A stretch of DNA of 64,000 bases from contig RSEH01000035.1 in assembly GCA_006503475.1 (NCBI GenBank), positions 144,830-208,829 on the forward strand, given 5' to 3'. This stretch comes from Stentor roeselii. Its lineage: Eukaryota; Ciliophora; Heterotrichea; Heterotrichida; Stentoridae. Below, one piece after another: positions 17,924-28,635 of this stretch. The position numbers and the translations under genes were made by a program. The notes beneath the pieces were generated by a model that saw nothing but the letters and a program-made list of their open reading frames with translations, ran no database searches and was not told the origin of the DNA. Positions within the stretch are counted from its first letter, which is position 1, and each line of letters begins with the position of its first letter.

Positions 17924-18565
17924 ATGAAAGATAGCAAATATTTACACAATTTTCCTAAGTTTTCACCATTCACTGAAATGTATAAAAAACTCAACTTCAA
18001 CCCCAAGATCTTTAAACTTGCTAAACTTTTCAGCAAAAATAACTTGAATTACTTGAGTTCTGAGGAAAAACCGAAAAATCACTCGATTCCTCGACCGAAA
18101 GTAAAAAAAGAACAGAATCTTTTAGTTGATGAAGGGAAGTCAAAAGTGCCTCATCTTCCTAAACTTCCTACTTCTGAAGAGCATAAAATTGTGTATTCTT
18201 ATGAGTTCCGTAATGTGAAATTCTCAAAAAGAAGTAAAAATCCTGAAAAAACTGAAAAAAATTACCTTCCTGCTCGAAAAACTTCTGAACCTGTCAAGTC
18301 CAGTGTCCAGACATTTAACTTCAGTCCATTAGTCGAGGCGAGGACTACTTCGAACTCAGGTCTGCCTTCGAAGTTCGATGAAAGTTTTCAGAAGTCACGA
18401 GAAACCTTTCCTAGACTAAAAGACGATGAAAAAATCGCAGAAAACATCAGAAGAAAAATAATCTACTCGAAAAGAAAACACAGTGTCGGGGTTAAAGACT
18501 TTTCATCTTTTTTTGACTACCAAGACGGGCAGATTCCGCTTTACTCTTCTTTTTCGAACCAGTAG
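17924..18565 (+). CDS. Hypothetical basic protein (213 aa)
   Basis: ATG at 17924 follows the LpxB-like gene by 29 nt. The protein is basic and rich in Lys, Ser, Phe and Pro, without membrane segments or a recognised domain; it is probably disordered. It ends in TAG at 18563-18565. The next ATG follows after nine nucleotides in the same frame, so read-through would fuse it to the coiled-coil protein downstream. I do not recognise it. Confidence 0.6.
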   Translation: MKDSKYLHNFPKFSPFTEMYKKLNFNPKIFKLAKLFSKNNLNYLSSEEKPKNHSIPRPKVKKEQNLLVDEGKSKVPHLPKLPTSEEHKIVYSYEFRNVKFSKRSKNPEKTEKNYLPARKTSEPVKSSVQTFNFSPLVEARTTSNSGLPSKFDESFQKSRETFPRLKDDEKIAENIRRKIIYSKRKHSVGVKDFSSFFDYQDGQIPLYSSFSNQ

Positions 18566-18574
18566 TTAATAATA

Positions 18575-19837
18575 ATGGAGGAAGACATCCAGACCCGCAT
18601 TCTTACTCTTGAAAAACAATTGGAAGACGTAAGAAAACGCGCTCGGAACTCACATATGCAGAAAGAAGACACTTCTGAAAAAGACTCTTTCAGCTTCTCA
18701 GAAGACTCTCAAACTAATGAAAAAAACTCTTCTTCTAGCTTTTCCTCAAGTTCTGAATCAGCGAAAATCCCTTCTTTGCCGCAAGGTGGAAGTTTTTACC
18801 CAATGTTTTACCCCCAGCCTGATATGAGACAACAAGTCGAGTATCTTCACTTTCAACTCAATCAAAACTCACAGGTTTTCATGCAGCATGAGAAGAAATG
18901 GCGAGAAGATATGCAAAAAGCGAAAGAAGACCTAAACAAGTTAAAAGAAGAAAATCTTGCCTTGAAAGAAACAATAAAAAAAATTAAAGCTAGAGACGAC
19001 ACTGCCCTTAAGGAAAAACTGGAAACAACAGAAAATTCTTTGAAAAACCTGGAAAATGAAAATAAAAAAATTACTGAAAAAAATACAGAACTGGAAAATG
19101 AGAACTCGAAGTTAAAACATCTTCAAAACAAGCAAAAGAAAACTGAAGATAGTTCAAAAGAAGAAAGTTTTAAACATGAAATAAAAAAACTCACTGAAAA
19201 AATCGCGTTTTTAGAAAATAAAGTCGATAGTGACAAAACCGTGATTGACAACTTAAAGAAAGAACTTTCAAAGTCAGATGACAAAATCGCGAATTTAGAA
19301 GACTCTTTAATAGAAAACCGAAACAACTTCTCCCAGATCAACAAAAAGCTCAGCATCGAAAACGATTCACTAAAAAAACAGCTAAACGTCCAAACTCGTT
19401 CAAAAGAAATAAAAGAATCAGATGAAATGAGTAAGTTAAAACAACAGCTTTATCAAAGAAATAAAGAAATCGAATGTCTTAAAGCTGAAAAATCCGTCGA
19501 AGAAGAACAACCCGACCCTGTCGAGATAAAAGTCAACAAAAGGAAAAATATTATCAGCTCTGAAAGACTCGCAAATCTCAGAAAAGCCACTCGAGCCAAT
19601 GCGCGAGAGGAAAATCTTCAAGAAGAACTTGAAGATCGAACTGAAACTTTGGAAAATCATCTTATTCACCTTCAGATAGAAAAACAACGACTGGAAAATG
19701 AGTATATCAAACTTCCGGAGTTTTCGAGAAATCTTGCTTCGAAGATTCGTAGAGCGGAGGTCGAAACTGAACTTGATAGCCTTACTAAGACTATTCAAAG
19801 TGTTAAGACTAAGTTGAGGTCTTTAAATTTGATTTAA
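18575..19837 (+). CDS. Coiled-coil protein (420 aa)
   Basis: A Ser-rich, acidic stretch (about residues 25-70) is followed by GSFYPMFYPQPDMRQ, then long heptad-like Lys/Glu/Leu/Asn sequence from about 85 to 310 and a second helical region from about 330 to 420 that contains SERLANLRKATRANAREENL. It is most likely a structural cytoskeletal, basal body or cortex component, but coiled coils alone do not identify a family. It starts nine nucleotides after the preceding stop codon, in the same frame. The next coiled-coil gene begins 64 nt downstream on the same strand. Confidence 0.75.
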   Translation: MEEDIQTRILTLEKQLEDVRKRARNSHMQKEDTSEKDSFSFSEDSQTNEKNSSSSFSSSSESAKIPSLPQGGSFYPMFYPQPDMRQQVEYLHFQLNQNSQVFMQHEKKWREDMQKAKEDLNKLKEENLALKETIKKIKARDDTALKEKLETTENSLKNLENENKKITEKNTELENENSKLKHLQNKQKKTEDSSKEESFKHEIKKLTEKIAFLENKVDSDKTVIDNLKKELSKSDDKIANLEDSLIENRNNFSQINKKLSIENDSLKKQLNVQTRSKEIKESDEMSKLKQQLYQRNKEIECLKAEKSVEEEQPDPVEIKVNKRKNIISSERLANLRKATRANAREENLQEELEDRTETLENHLIHLQIEKQRLENEYIKLPEFSRNLASKIRRAEVETELDSLTKTIQSVKTKLRSLNLI

Positions 19838-19901
19838 TTGATAGAATTTATATAAGAGTTTTATTTTCCATTAATTTTAGCTTTATCATCAGGAAATTAA
19901 A

Positions 19902-21761
19902 ATGGAATTTGCTTCTTCAACCCCTGCTAGCTCGAAAGGAAGCTCTTATGGCGACTACCTCAATCCAAGAACCTCGAAACTTGAGAATCAATTGAGAGCT
20001 AAACGTCTGACATCAGAGGATACGATCAGGAATCTGATAAAAATGCTTGAAATTCAACTTCAACGCATTGATGTCTCAGTTAGTCTTGATATTAACTCGG
20101 ATGACCCGCTGCTTAGAGTGGTCGAGGCAGTCAAGACCTGTGTCGACGAGATCAACGACGTGAAAGAACGACTGAAAATGAACAGTTTCGTCTCAAATCA
20201 CAGTGAACTAGACAGGTCTCAGTCACAACAAGACCTGAGCTTCAGAGCAACAGCTGAAAAGTTGACAGCAGCCAACAAACAACTCAAGCACTTCGAACGT
20301 CTTTTATCCAAAAAAGAAAAAAACATAATCGAAAAGGAAAAAAACCTTTCACAACAGTTAAAAGAACTAGAAAAAGAAAAAGAACAAATCGAACTCACTA
20401 AACATAGACTAAAAAAACTTGAAGAATCAGGCCTATCCTCAAAAATCCACTTCACAAACGATGAAGACACTGTAAAATCACTTGCTTTCAGACTTTCAAC
20501 TGAAAAACAAGCTCTAGAAGCAAAAAAAGTCGAAATCGCCGAGCATTTAAAAATCCTCGAAGACGGCATCGAAAGAATAGAAAGAGAAAAACTTGAAAAC
20601 AACGACCTTATCGAGGAAAACAAAAAACTTCTGGAAACTCTCGCTAAGGAGCGTCAAGAAGTGCAAGAAACAAAGCGATTCATCGAGAAACAGAAAAACG
20701 AGATGCAAGAAATCAAGTCAAACAACGAGAAACTCCTGACAATGGTGAGTAAAGAAAGAGCGAATTTGAAACTAGAAGAGGAAAAAATCTTGAAGTTAAA
20801 ATTCGATCATGACGCGAAAGTCGTTTATTTCAATCGAGAAAAAAATGACTTTTCTAAGACCTTAGCTGAGGTCGAAAGCGAGCGAAATAAACTTTCTAAA
20901 GAAAAAGATCAACTCAACAAATTCAAACAAAAGATCCTCGACGAAAAAGACCTCTTAAAGCAGGAATTTTCATCATTAGAAGAAATAAAAGAACAACTCT
21001 CTCTACAAAACCGTCTGGAAATCGAGTCAAAAGAAAGAATTCTTCAACAACGCGAAGAAGAACTAGAAAATTCCATCATCGACTTAAAGATCCAAGTAGA
21101 AAACTACAACTGCCAAATGGACGAGCGTGAAAACCTGCTGAAAGAACGGGAAGAAAACATTCAACTTAATGAGCAAAAAATTCGTGTTGGTCTCGCAAAT
21201 ATCCGCCTTGCTGAAATGAGTTTAATTGAAAGTAAAAGTCAAGCTGAAGAGATTATGCAGAGTCTTATACCCAACATTGAGAACTGTTATGAAGAACTTC
21301 AAGGAATTTTAAAGGATTCCTTTGAAAATAAGCTTAGCATCGAAAAAGCACTTTCAGCGGGCCCTGGGAAGTTTGTTTGTGCGCATTGTAACTATTCAAT
21401 CACTCAGGATCATCGTGATTCGCAGATTAAGGAAAATTTGGAACAGGTAAATTCTGAGATTCAGGCAAAAATCAGGTTTTTGACTGGAAAAGAAGAAGAA
21501 ACAAGACTTCTTGAATTGAAAAATATTGCAACTGCTGATAGACTTCAAAGGGCTTTAGATGAATTTGAGGAAAAGAAAAAAAAGTATCAGGATGAAATGG
21601 CCGGGGATAAGGATCGACTTAAGAAAAATTTTGCACAGCTTGATAATAGTTTGAAGATGATTAAGGAAAAGGAAGCTGAGTTGAATTTAATGAAAAGTGA
21701 ACTGGTGGAAAGGGAAAAGATTTTGAGGGCTTGGGAGAAAGAGTTTAAACAAAATAATTAA
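19902..21761 (+). CDS. Coiled-coil protein with a small Cys/His cluster (619 aa)
   Basis: A short Ser-rich head (about 1-25) is followed by an ordered segment (about 30-95, EDTIRNLIKMLEIQLQRID). Continuous coiled coil runs from about 120 to 470 and again from about 505 to 615, with abundant Lys/Glu/Leu/Gln heptads. Between them, about 483-500, lies FVCAHCNYSITQDH, a CxxC plus His cluster that may bind zinc. The architecture suggests an elongated scaffold. No specific family is recognised. It is third in a same-strand group with the two genes before it. Confidence 0.75.
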   Translation: MEFASSTPASSKGSSYGDYLNPRTSKLENQLRAKRLTSEDTIRNLIKMLEIQLQRIDVSVSLDINSDDPLLRVVEAVKTCVDEINDVKERLKMNSFVSNHSELDRSQSQQDLSFRATAEKLTAANKQLKHFERLLSKKEKNIIEKEKNLSQQLKELEKEKEQIELTKHRLKKLEESGLSSKIHFTNDEDTVKSLAFRLSTEKQALEAKKVEIAEHLKILEDGIERIEREKLENNDLIEENKKLLETLAKERQEVQETKRFIEKQKNEMQEIKSNNEKLLTMVSKERANLKLEEEKILKLKFDHDAKVVYFNREKNDFSKTLAEVESERNKLSKEKDQLNKFKQKILDEKDLLKQEFSSLEEIKEQLSLQNRLEIESKERILQQREEELENSIIDLKIQVENYNCQMDERENLLKEREENIQLNEQKIRVGLANIRLAEMSLIESKSQAEEIMQSLIPNIENCYEELQGILKDSFENKLSIEKALSAGPGKFVCAHCNYSITQDHRDSQIKENLEQVNSEIQAKIRFLTGKEEETRLLELKNIATADRLQRALDEFEEKKKKYQDEMAGDKDRLKKNFAQLDNSLKMIKEKEAELNLMKSELVEREKILRAWEKEFKQNN

Positions 21762-21833
21762 TGAGGTGTTAGGTGGATATATGGAAATCAAAATTGATTT
21801 TTTTAAAAATATTGAGATTTTTATAAATAATAA

Positions 21834-24800
21834 ATGTTGAAATGCATTAGACATCAGATGCTCTTTTTTGTGATAGTCTTTTATTGTGTTAATTCTGATT
21901 TGATACTCAGTCATCTTTTTTACAAGAACTTCGGGCAGAGATTTATTGATTACTCAAACAACGGGTTTGACGGAATCAATGGAAAGTACACATGTGCCGA
22001 TCCTTGTGACGTCACCAATACCGACCGAGGAATTAAACTCTCTGACTCAAATCATCAAGTAACAATTCCTTATGAAAACAGGTTTGGGCAGCTTTTGCTT
22101 AATTATACAACATTTTCTATAGCTTTATGGATCAAAATAACTGAGAATTCTTCTTCGAAAAGAAACATTTTAGCAAGATTCATTTCAGATGACACTTATT
22201 TTAGTATAACTCATGACGGTAAATTTAATCTTGAGGTATCGAGAAACAATCCAATCCTCAGTCAATCATTCGATGATGTCACTTCAAGTAAATTTTAAAT
22301 AGACTCTTGGGTGTTCCTCGGACTTAGCTTTGAAAATGAGAACTTAAAATTCTATTTGAATAAAACTCAAAATTCTTTAACTCTTAGCAAGACTTGGGAA
22401 GAAAAAAGCAGAGGAAATTTTTCAATAGGTTCAAAAACAATTCAAAATTCTTTTAAAGGATTTGTATTTTACTTGAAAATGAAAAATGAAGCACTTCAGC
22501 TGATTGACTATGTAGGTGATAAAACTTCCGATTGTTTTCATGGCGTTTGTTTTGGAGATACCTGGGAAATTTCAGTAGTTGTTGAAAATTATTTTAAAAT
22601 TTTAACGAATTTCACAGACATCACTCAAGATTCTTATGGAAACGATTGTAAAAAATGTAAAAACTCTTGTTATATTTTTGGTTCTAGTACCACTTGTCTC
22701 GACTGTTCTTGCAAATATTTATCATGTGTGCTTCACTCAGGAAAAGCTGCATGTCACTGCAACTCAACTACGGCTTCACCTACTTCTAACGATTGTCTCT
22801 GTTCAGGTAATTTATATTATGATGGCTTCACCTGTCAATCCAAGTCACCAGGCACAAAGTATTGCATGTATTCAACTTCTAATATATGCTACCTCTGCAG
22901 TGACACTTCATTAATTACTATGGAAAACGAATGCTTTTGCTCTAAAAGTTGCAAAGAACAGCCAACTTGCTCGGATTGTGACCCTAGTTGTGATAGGTGC
23001 AACCCTGATAAATGTGTGAATTGTATATCGACTAATGCTAGTCCTTCATCGAAAAACATGCAAGAATGCTCCTGTAATGATGGATTTTATAATACTAGTT
23101 TTATTGATCATATTGATGATTGCAAACCTTGTCATACTTCTTGTAAGACCTGCGCAAATAGCTTGAGTTGTTTGACTTGTATTTCGAACTTAACATCGTA
23201 TAATAAAACATCTAAACTTTGTGATTGTAAAGAAGGGTATTATTTGAATCCTGAAATTAACAGTAGCAACTATTGTCTGCCTTGCCATGAATCATGCAAA
23301 ACTTGTTTAGATGACTCAAGATGTCTGACTTGTGTTGACGAAGGAGTTTTCGATGAATCCTCTCAGTTCTGTAAATGTAAAGAAGGGTATTACAAGAATC
23401 CTCAAAGTAAAAGTAAGAACTATTGTCTACCTTGCGATGATTCATGCAAAACTTGTTTAGATGACTCAAGTTGTCTAACTTGCTTTGATGAAGGAGTTCT
23501 CAATCAATCCTCTCGGCTCTGTGAATGTAGAGAAGGGTATTACATGAATCCTCAATTCACCAGCAACAACTTTTGTCTATCTTGTCATGATTCATGCAAA
23601 TCCTGTTTAGATGACTCAAGTTGTCTAATTTGCGTTGATGAAGGATTTTTCAATCAATCCTCACAGCTCTGCGAATGTGAAGAAGGATTTTACTTAAACG
23701 AAACAACTAAAAAATGTGAAAAATGTCATGAAAACTGCCTTTCATGTGAAAATTCAACTATATGTAAAGTCTGTAAATCTGAATTTTCACTTCCACATAT
23801 CGAAAACGAGTGCATTTGTACTGAAAATTCTAAACTAATAAATGAAAAATGCGTTTGTAATTCAGGGTATTACAGAAATCAATCAGAATCCTGCTTTGAA
23901 TGTCCAAAGTACTGCAAAGATTGCAGCTTTAACAAAAATATTTATTGTACAAAATGCGAAACAGGGACAATACTAAGATCAGGTTTCTGTTATTGCAGTA
24001 ATGGAGACATGTGGAATGGATTTGAGTGTTTTGAATGTGGAAAGAATTGCTCAGCATGTGAGAATAAAGAAAAATGTTTAAAATGTTCCTCAGGGTACTA
24101 CTTGGATCTCGATGATTTATGTGTTGATGACTGTGGAAATGACTTTGAAGTTAAAAATGGCTTCTGCATGATTAAATGTGGATCAAAATGTAAAACTTGT
24201 GGAAGAAGGCAATGTGAAGAATGCATTGAAAATTCAGTCCTGGTAGGCAAAAATGAATGTGAATGCAACTCAGGTTATGAAGGAGACTCTAAATGTGAAA
24301 GGGTTACCTTTAGTGGTACTGTTCAAGTAATCAGTAATTCAAGTTTTATACTGATTTTCAATCAATCATTGAAAAATGAACTGGGTCAGAATGATTTTAT
24401 TTTAACTTGTTCAGGGAAAGTTCTGAAATTCACACTTAATATTAGCTTGAATAAACAATACATGTTCTTGGTGCCTTTGAATTCAACTGAAAATTGCTCT
24501 CTTTCCCTTGAAGTGATTACGGATGTTGAAAGTGTCTCGAATTCAATTCTATACCCTAAAAGTTTTAAGATAACAATTGAATCTACGAAGGATGATGAAG
24601 TTTCTAGCGAAAGTAGCGTTTTAATTGAAAATATAGAGATTACTGAGCAAACTGCTCAGGCAGCTAATGCTACAAGTACAGCTGCTAAGGTAGCAGTGAC
24701 TTCATCAGCAGTAGCTGCAGCGGCTTCTACCCCATCAAGTTTTTGGACATTTTTCAACATAATAGAGTTCATTTCATTTCTTTCATTAAACGCAGTACCT

Positions 24801-25850
24801 TACCCAACAAAACTTCGAGAATTCATCAAATCTTTAGGTTCTAATTCAATGATTCCTATTCCTTACAATTCATTTAACCTTAACTCAGGTCCTGAACCTT
24901 ACAAAGAAGCCAAGATATATGGACTAGAAACTTCCTTATTCCTATCAAATTCAATCATTTTTCTCTTAACTTTCGCTATTTTTCTATTGATTTACCCGAT
25001 TCTCTACATAAAAAAATTAATTAAAGTAAAAATCATTGAAGATTATCTAGAAAAAAAACAAGCTGATTACAAATTCAACTTTTTTATACGTTTTTGGCTT
25101 CAAAGCTACCTTTCTATTGGTATTATGGCTGCCATTCAGATAAAGTCATGGTTTGGCTACTCATATGAAGAAGTTAATGATTTTGTTATTGGGAACTGTT
25201 GCTTTGCAGTTATTATTATCGCTTTGGGTTTAGCTTCTCCTGTTGTTTTGATTGTTGCTATTAAGAAAAATCAAATTTCTATTGAGAATGGTGAGGAAAG
25301 ATTTATTAATAGGTTTGGAAGTTTTTGTGAGGAGTTCAAGAACGATAGAGGGTTTTTAAGTATGCAATTTTACTCAATATTTACCATCAAAAGGATTTTA
25401 TTTATTGCATCTCAAGTATTCTTAAATGACTTCCTCTACTTGCAAGGAGTTTTAAATATACTTGGATCTTGCATCTTTTTACTCTACATGATGATATATT
25501 TCCCATTTAAAGACAATATCACAATGTTCAGTATGATATTTGGTGAAATTTGCACATTATTGATAATAATAGCTTCCTTCTTTTTCATAAACAACCAAGA
25601 CCAGAGCTCAATCGATTTATTATCAAAAATAATAACCTACTCTATTTTATCAATGATTTCAGCACAAATCCTAATATCCCTAGTTTCTCTAGTCAAATCT
25701 CTACGATCCTTTTTCCAAAAACTTCGAAATCACAATAAAATCGATGCTCTCCCCACATCCACAATGAACCAACAAAATGAAAATATCCATACAATCGACC
25801 ATTCTAACCTAAAATCCAAGGGTATTTCAATAACAATTCTCGATAGTTAA
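21834..25850 (+). CDS. Secreted-domain/multi-pass membrane protein: LamG-like + Cys-rich (furin/EGF-like) repeats + 7-or-so TM (1333 aa)
   Basis: Two exons joined across a 15-nt intron (22288-22302). An N-terminal hydrophobic signal (MLFFVIVFYCVNSDLIL region) precedes a concanavalin A/LamG-like domain (about 25-230) that the intron interrupts. Then comes a very cysteine-rich region (about 250-810) of CxxC-type furin/EGF-like repeats, including three 50-residue units repeated almost exactly. A short beta-rich domain and an Ala/Ser/Thr-rich linker (about 945-985) follow, then about seven hydrophobic helices (about 1040-1300) and a cytosolic tail. This is the typical ciliate layout of a large cell-surface receptor-like or channel-like protein; the exact family is not clear. 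Many Asn-X-Ser/Thr sites fit a surface location. Convergent with the double-FHA gene, about 19 nt apart. Confidence 0.85.
22288..22302 (+). other. 15-nt spliceosomal intron
   Basis: GTAAATTTTAAATAG. It contains an in-frame stop; removal joins ...DDVTS to NSWVFLG and restores the LamG-like domain. Confidence 0.92.
23231..23680 (+). repeat. Tandem 150-nt coding repeat, three units
   Basis: The string agaagggtat recurs at 23231, 23381 and 23531 and in altered form (agaaggattt) at 23681, an exact 150-nt (50-codon) spacing. Each unit encodes EGYY...NP, then CLPC-type, CKTCLDDS and CLTC cysteine pairs. High similarity between units suggests recent duplication inside the Cys-rich ectodomain. Confidence 0.9.
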
Positions 25851-25869
25851 TTTCTCACTATTAATTATT

Positions 25870-26802
25870 CTAATTCGCCAAAGTAGCCTAGATATTCTTT
25901 ACCTGGATCAAAGTCTGATTATACTTAAAAATCATGCCATTATAAACCTCAATTTCTTCAGTCACATAAAGCCAGGTGCCATTAAGACTCTCTTTCTGTT
26001 GGTCAAAGTCTCCATCAATCAAGCTCCATCCATTGACAAGGTCATAAAAAATGCAGCACTGGACTTTAGAAATAAGAAAATCATCAACAAAAACATCACA
26101 ATTCTTTTTCCTTCCAATAGTCCCAAATCCTTTAACGAAATCAGCAGCATCAAAGCTTCTAACTGTTGATTACTTGATATTTCCATTATCATTCCCACCG
26201 AACTTCTTAACCGTTAGTCTTGGAGGACTGAGATGAAAGACCTCGATTTGAAAGACCAGAAAAGTTTCACCAATGTTTATCATCCAGTTGTTTTTAATGG
26301 CCTGTCTTTGAATTACTGTTGAATGGACAAGTTTCACAAAAGGACCGTAACCTTTGCCCAGGTCTTTCAAGAAAAACGAGTCTTTATCAATGTGATAGTA
26401 AATCATGAAGTTCCGACTGGCTGTTAGAACTGGTTCTGAATCTTGAAGGGGAATTGAAATGTCGTTGATTATTGTTGTCTCGTTTTTTAGAAGGCAGCCG
26501 AAGTAAGTGTTTCCGTCTTTTTGGGAACGAGGAGAGTTTTCTAAGCCTTTTGGGTAAATTGTGAATTCTGTGTTTTTTAGAAGGTTTGAAGAATTCATTA
26601 CTTTTAGTTGAAGGGTTTTAGAAGAGTTCACTGTTTCTAATACCTTCATTCGCACTGCAAGGTCGAAGTCGGAGATTTGACCTTTTGGTGAGAGGAAACT
26701 GTTGAAACCTAGAAGGGATAACTTGTTTTTAGGAGAGGTTATGTTTAGTTCTAAGGATTTTCCTGGATGGGCTTCGCAGCAGCTGCAGACTCCTCCTCCC
26801 AT
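25870..26802 (-). CDS. Double FHA-domain protein with possible N-myristoylation site (about 300 aa)
   Basis: The N-terminus MGGGVCSCC suggests N-myristoylation plus palmitoylation. A first FHA-like fold (about 95-200) is degenerate, with a core around FMIYYHIDKDSFFLKDLGKGYG. After a 15-nt intron (26159-26173) the protein continues with a clear second FHA domain: GTIGRKKNCDVFVDDFLIS, then WSLIDGD and SLNGTWL. The tail may be shortened or extended. If a second 15-nt intron (25888-25902) is spliced, the protein ends QATLAN at 25870; if it is retained, the protein ends VKNI at 25888. Likely a membrane-attached phosphopeptide reader. The second half is lost if splicing is ignored. Confidence 0.8.
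25888..25902 (-). other. Possible 15-nt intron near the 3' end
   Basis: GTAAAGAATATCTAG on the minus strand, phase 0, ending with the apparent stop TAG. It fits the length and GTAA...TAG form of the other introns, but the unspliced end is also plausible. Confidence 0.55.
26159..26173 (-). other. 15-nt spliceosomal intron in the double-FHA gene
   Basis: GTAATCAACAGTTAG on the minus strand. Removal bypasses a TAA and opens the second FHA domain. Confidence 0.9.
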
Positions 26803-26927
26803 TTATTGTTTAAGGTTTTAAGATTTGAATTTAGGGAGTTTTAGGATTTGAATGTGCAAGATTGATTAAACAACAGAAACCCATCTCCTCCATATTCTCT
26901 CAACATCTTCTTTCAGATTTAAATAAA
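26803..26927. promoter_or_regulatory. Divergent promoter region (double-FHA / TPR-like)
   Basis: 125 nt lie between the two start codons. The half next to the minus-strand gene is C-poor on the plus strand and the half next to the plus-strand gene is C-rich, so each side is G-poor on its own coding strand. Starts are caataaATG (minus) and aaataaaATG (plus). Confidence 0.45.
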
Positions 26928-28139
26928 ATGCAAAAATCCGAATCCGAGACGTTGATATCCGAATGTAATGAAAATTCAGCAGAAGTTCCAAAGATGTTAA
27001 CAGAATACAGCCTGGTCGCATTTGCGCTGATCCAGCAAGGCCAATACCACCAATCATTAGAGCTTCTAAGCCAAAGCGAGGAGTTGCTAGAAGCAGTGAC
27101 AAGCCAAGGAGGCAGCGTCGACCTCGACTTCATCCTTCTAACAGTTCACAATTCAGCCTACTGCTACTCCAAGTAACAACCACTCAGACTTGGCCTGTTG
27201 TCAGAAAGCATGTCATACGTTGATGCCTGCATTTTCAACTCAGAGTCAAAAAAATCTCTCACTTCTGACATCTCAGGTCCCGCAATGCTTTTATCAAGCC
27301 TTAAAAAAGAAAAATACGAATGTGGCATTCATCTTAGTTTCAGTGCATCTCTCGCTGCAGCTTTAAACCATGAGCAGTCATTAAAGCACAGTAAAATCGC
27401 TTTGAAGAAAGGACTGAACTGCATGAAAATCTGTTATAAAATATGTGTCGAGCACCTCAGTCGACACAGCAAATTGATGAACACTGACTCTATAAGAAAA
27501 AGACTTAACAAGCACTTTCAATATAACTTGATTCAAAGTCCGCATTACCAAAGTTATCATAAACTGGTTCAACAAGCAATGCCTTTTTTGCAGTACTTTT
27601 ATAATAAGTACTACTCAAGTTCTTCGAAGGTCTCGAAGCTTAATTTGAAGTCAGCGTTTTTGTTGTTTTATTCTGATGATGAACCTGCTTTATCTGCAAC
27701 TTTAGATGAAATCACTGAGTTGAGACCTTTGAATCCTGCTGTTATGAGCACGAGTTTAGGAATTTTTACTGAAATTTCAAAGGAAAATTTAGTGCAGAAG
27801 ATTTTAGTGATTATTGCTAGCATGTATAATATCGCACATGAACTCAAGTTCTTTCCTGATGGGAAAGAAAAGGCGAAGGTCTGGCTTAAGAAAACTATTA
27901 AAAATGCACAGGATTTACTTCCTCAACATTGCATGATTTTGAAGCAGCTTAAGGAAAGTTATGTCAGGGAGTATAATAAACTTGATTTTATTTCGTCGAA
28001 AAAAAGGCAGAATACTGTTAGTTACAGGACTCGAACTCCTGTTCCGATCACTATTCACAAGCCTTGGAATCATCATCAGAGTGGCTTTGACAAGGAATAC
28101 ACACAGATCAAACTGAGTATTAAGAGCAAAGAGATTTAA
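26928..28139 (+). CDS. TPR-like helical repeat protein (398 aa)
   Basis: Two exons joined across a 15-nt intron (27173-27187), giving NSAYCYSKLGLLSESMSYVD across the join. The start is the ATG at 26928; the longer frame begins only at a TTG. Residues about 25-150 read like tetratricopeptide repeats: LVAFALIQQGQYHQSLELL, TVHNSAYCYSKLGLLSESM and LSFSASLAAALNHEQSLKH are typical helix pairs. The rest is helical and basic with no known domain. Likely a protein-interaction scaffold. Divergent from the double-FHA gene. Confidence 0.75.
27173..27187 (+). other. 15-nt spliceosomal intron in the TPR-like gene
   Basis: GTAACAACCACTCAG. It contains an in-frame TAA; removal completes a TPR helix pair. 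Confidence 0.92.
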
Positions 28140-28319
28140 ATAATGTTAAACTATTTAGAAAGAATGATTTTAAGGAATATGAGGAAATGACTTGATTTTT
28201 TTTAATCAAGATTTTTTAGATGAAGAATAATGAATTTGATGGAAAATAGGAAAATTTTTGTTTTTTTAAAGGTTTAAGAATTAGGGTCTTTTATTATTTG
28301 TTAGAAAAGGGTATACATT

Positions 28320-28324
28320 AAAAA
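28320..28324 (-). terminator. Pol III terminator of tRNA-Met
   Basis: Five consecutive T on the minus strand directly after the tRNA 3' end (one base after the discriminator), the usual RNA polymerase III stop signal. Confidence 0.75.
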
Positions 28325-28325
28325 G

Positions 28326-28398
28326 TGCGGCTTGTGAGGCTCGAACTCACGACCTCGAGATTATGAGACTCGCGCTCTACCGACTGAGCCAAAGCCGC
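28326..28398 (-). tRNA. tRNA-Met (CAU), elongator type, no intron
   Basis: A 73-nt cloverleaf on the minus strand: acceptor GCGGCTT paired with AAGCCGC, D arm GCTC-AGTCGGTA-GAGC, anticodon loop CTCATAA with anticodon CAT, five-base variable loop AGGTC, and T arm GTGAG-TTCGAGC-CTCAC, with discriminator A. The G1:C72 pair and the TTCG T-loop mark it as elongator rather than initiator, which in eukaryotes has A1:U72 and AUCG. A T31-T39 mismatch in the anticodon stem is shared with the human elongator tRNA-Met. Confidence 0.97.
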
Positions 28399-28635
28399 TG
28401 AAGATCTTTCAGTCAATTAGTATTCATTCAAGGTTCCACAAGTCCAACCATGATAAAATCCCTCAACCATAACCCTCTAAATACTTTACCTAAAAAAATT
28501 CCCAAATCCAGAAAAACTTCATCTAAACCTTAAACAAACTAAAATTTATCAAAAAAACCTCAACTCAAACCTAAACAAAAAAAATCACATTAAAAAATCC
28601 TTAATCAATTCAAAATCTTTTCAATAAACTCTCTA

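Noticed and set aside
23257-23469. Minus-strand ORF opposite the Cys-rich repeats
   Set aside because: It is a shadow of the 150-nt repeat units in the real plus-strand gene.
26862-26927. Earlier start for the TPR-like gene
   Set aside because: It would need a TTG start; the ATG at 26,928 has the common aaataaaATG context.
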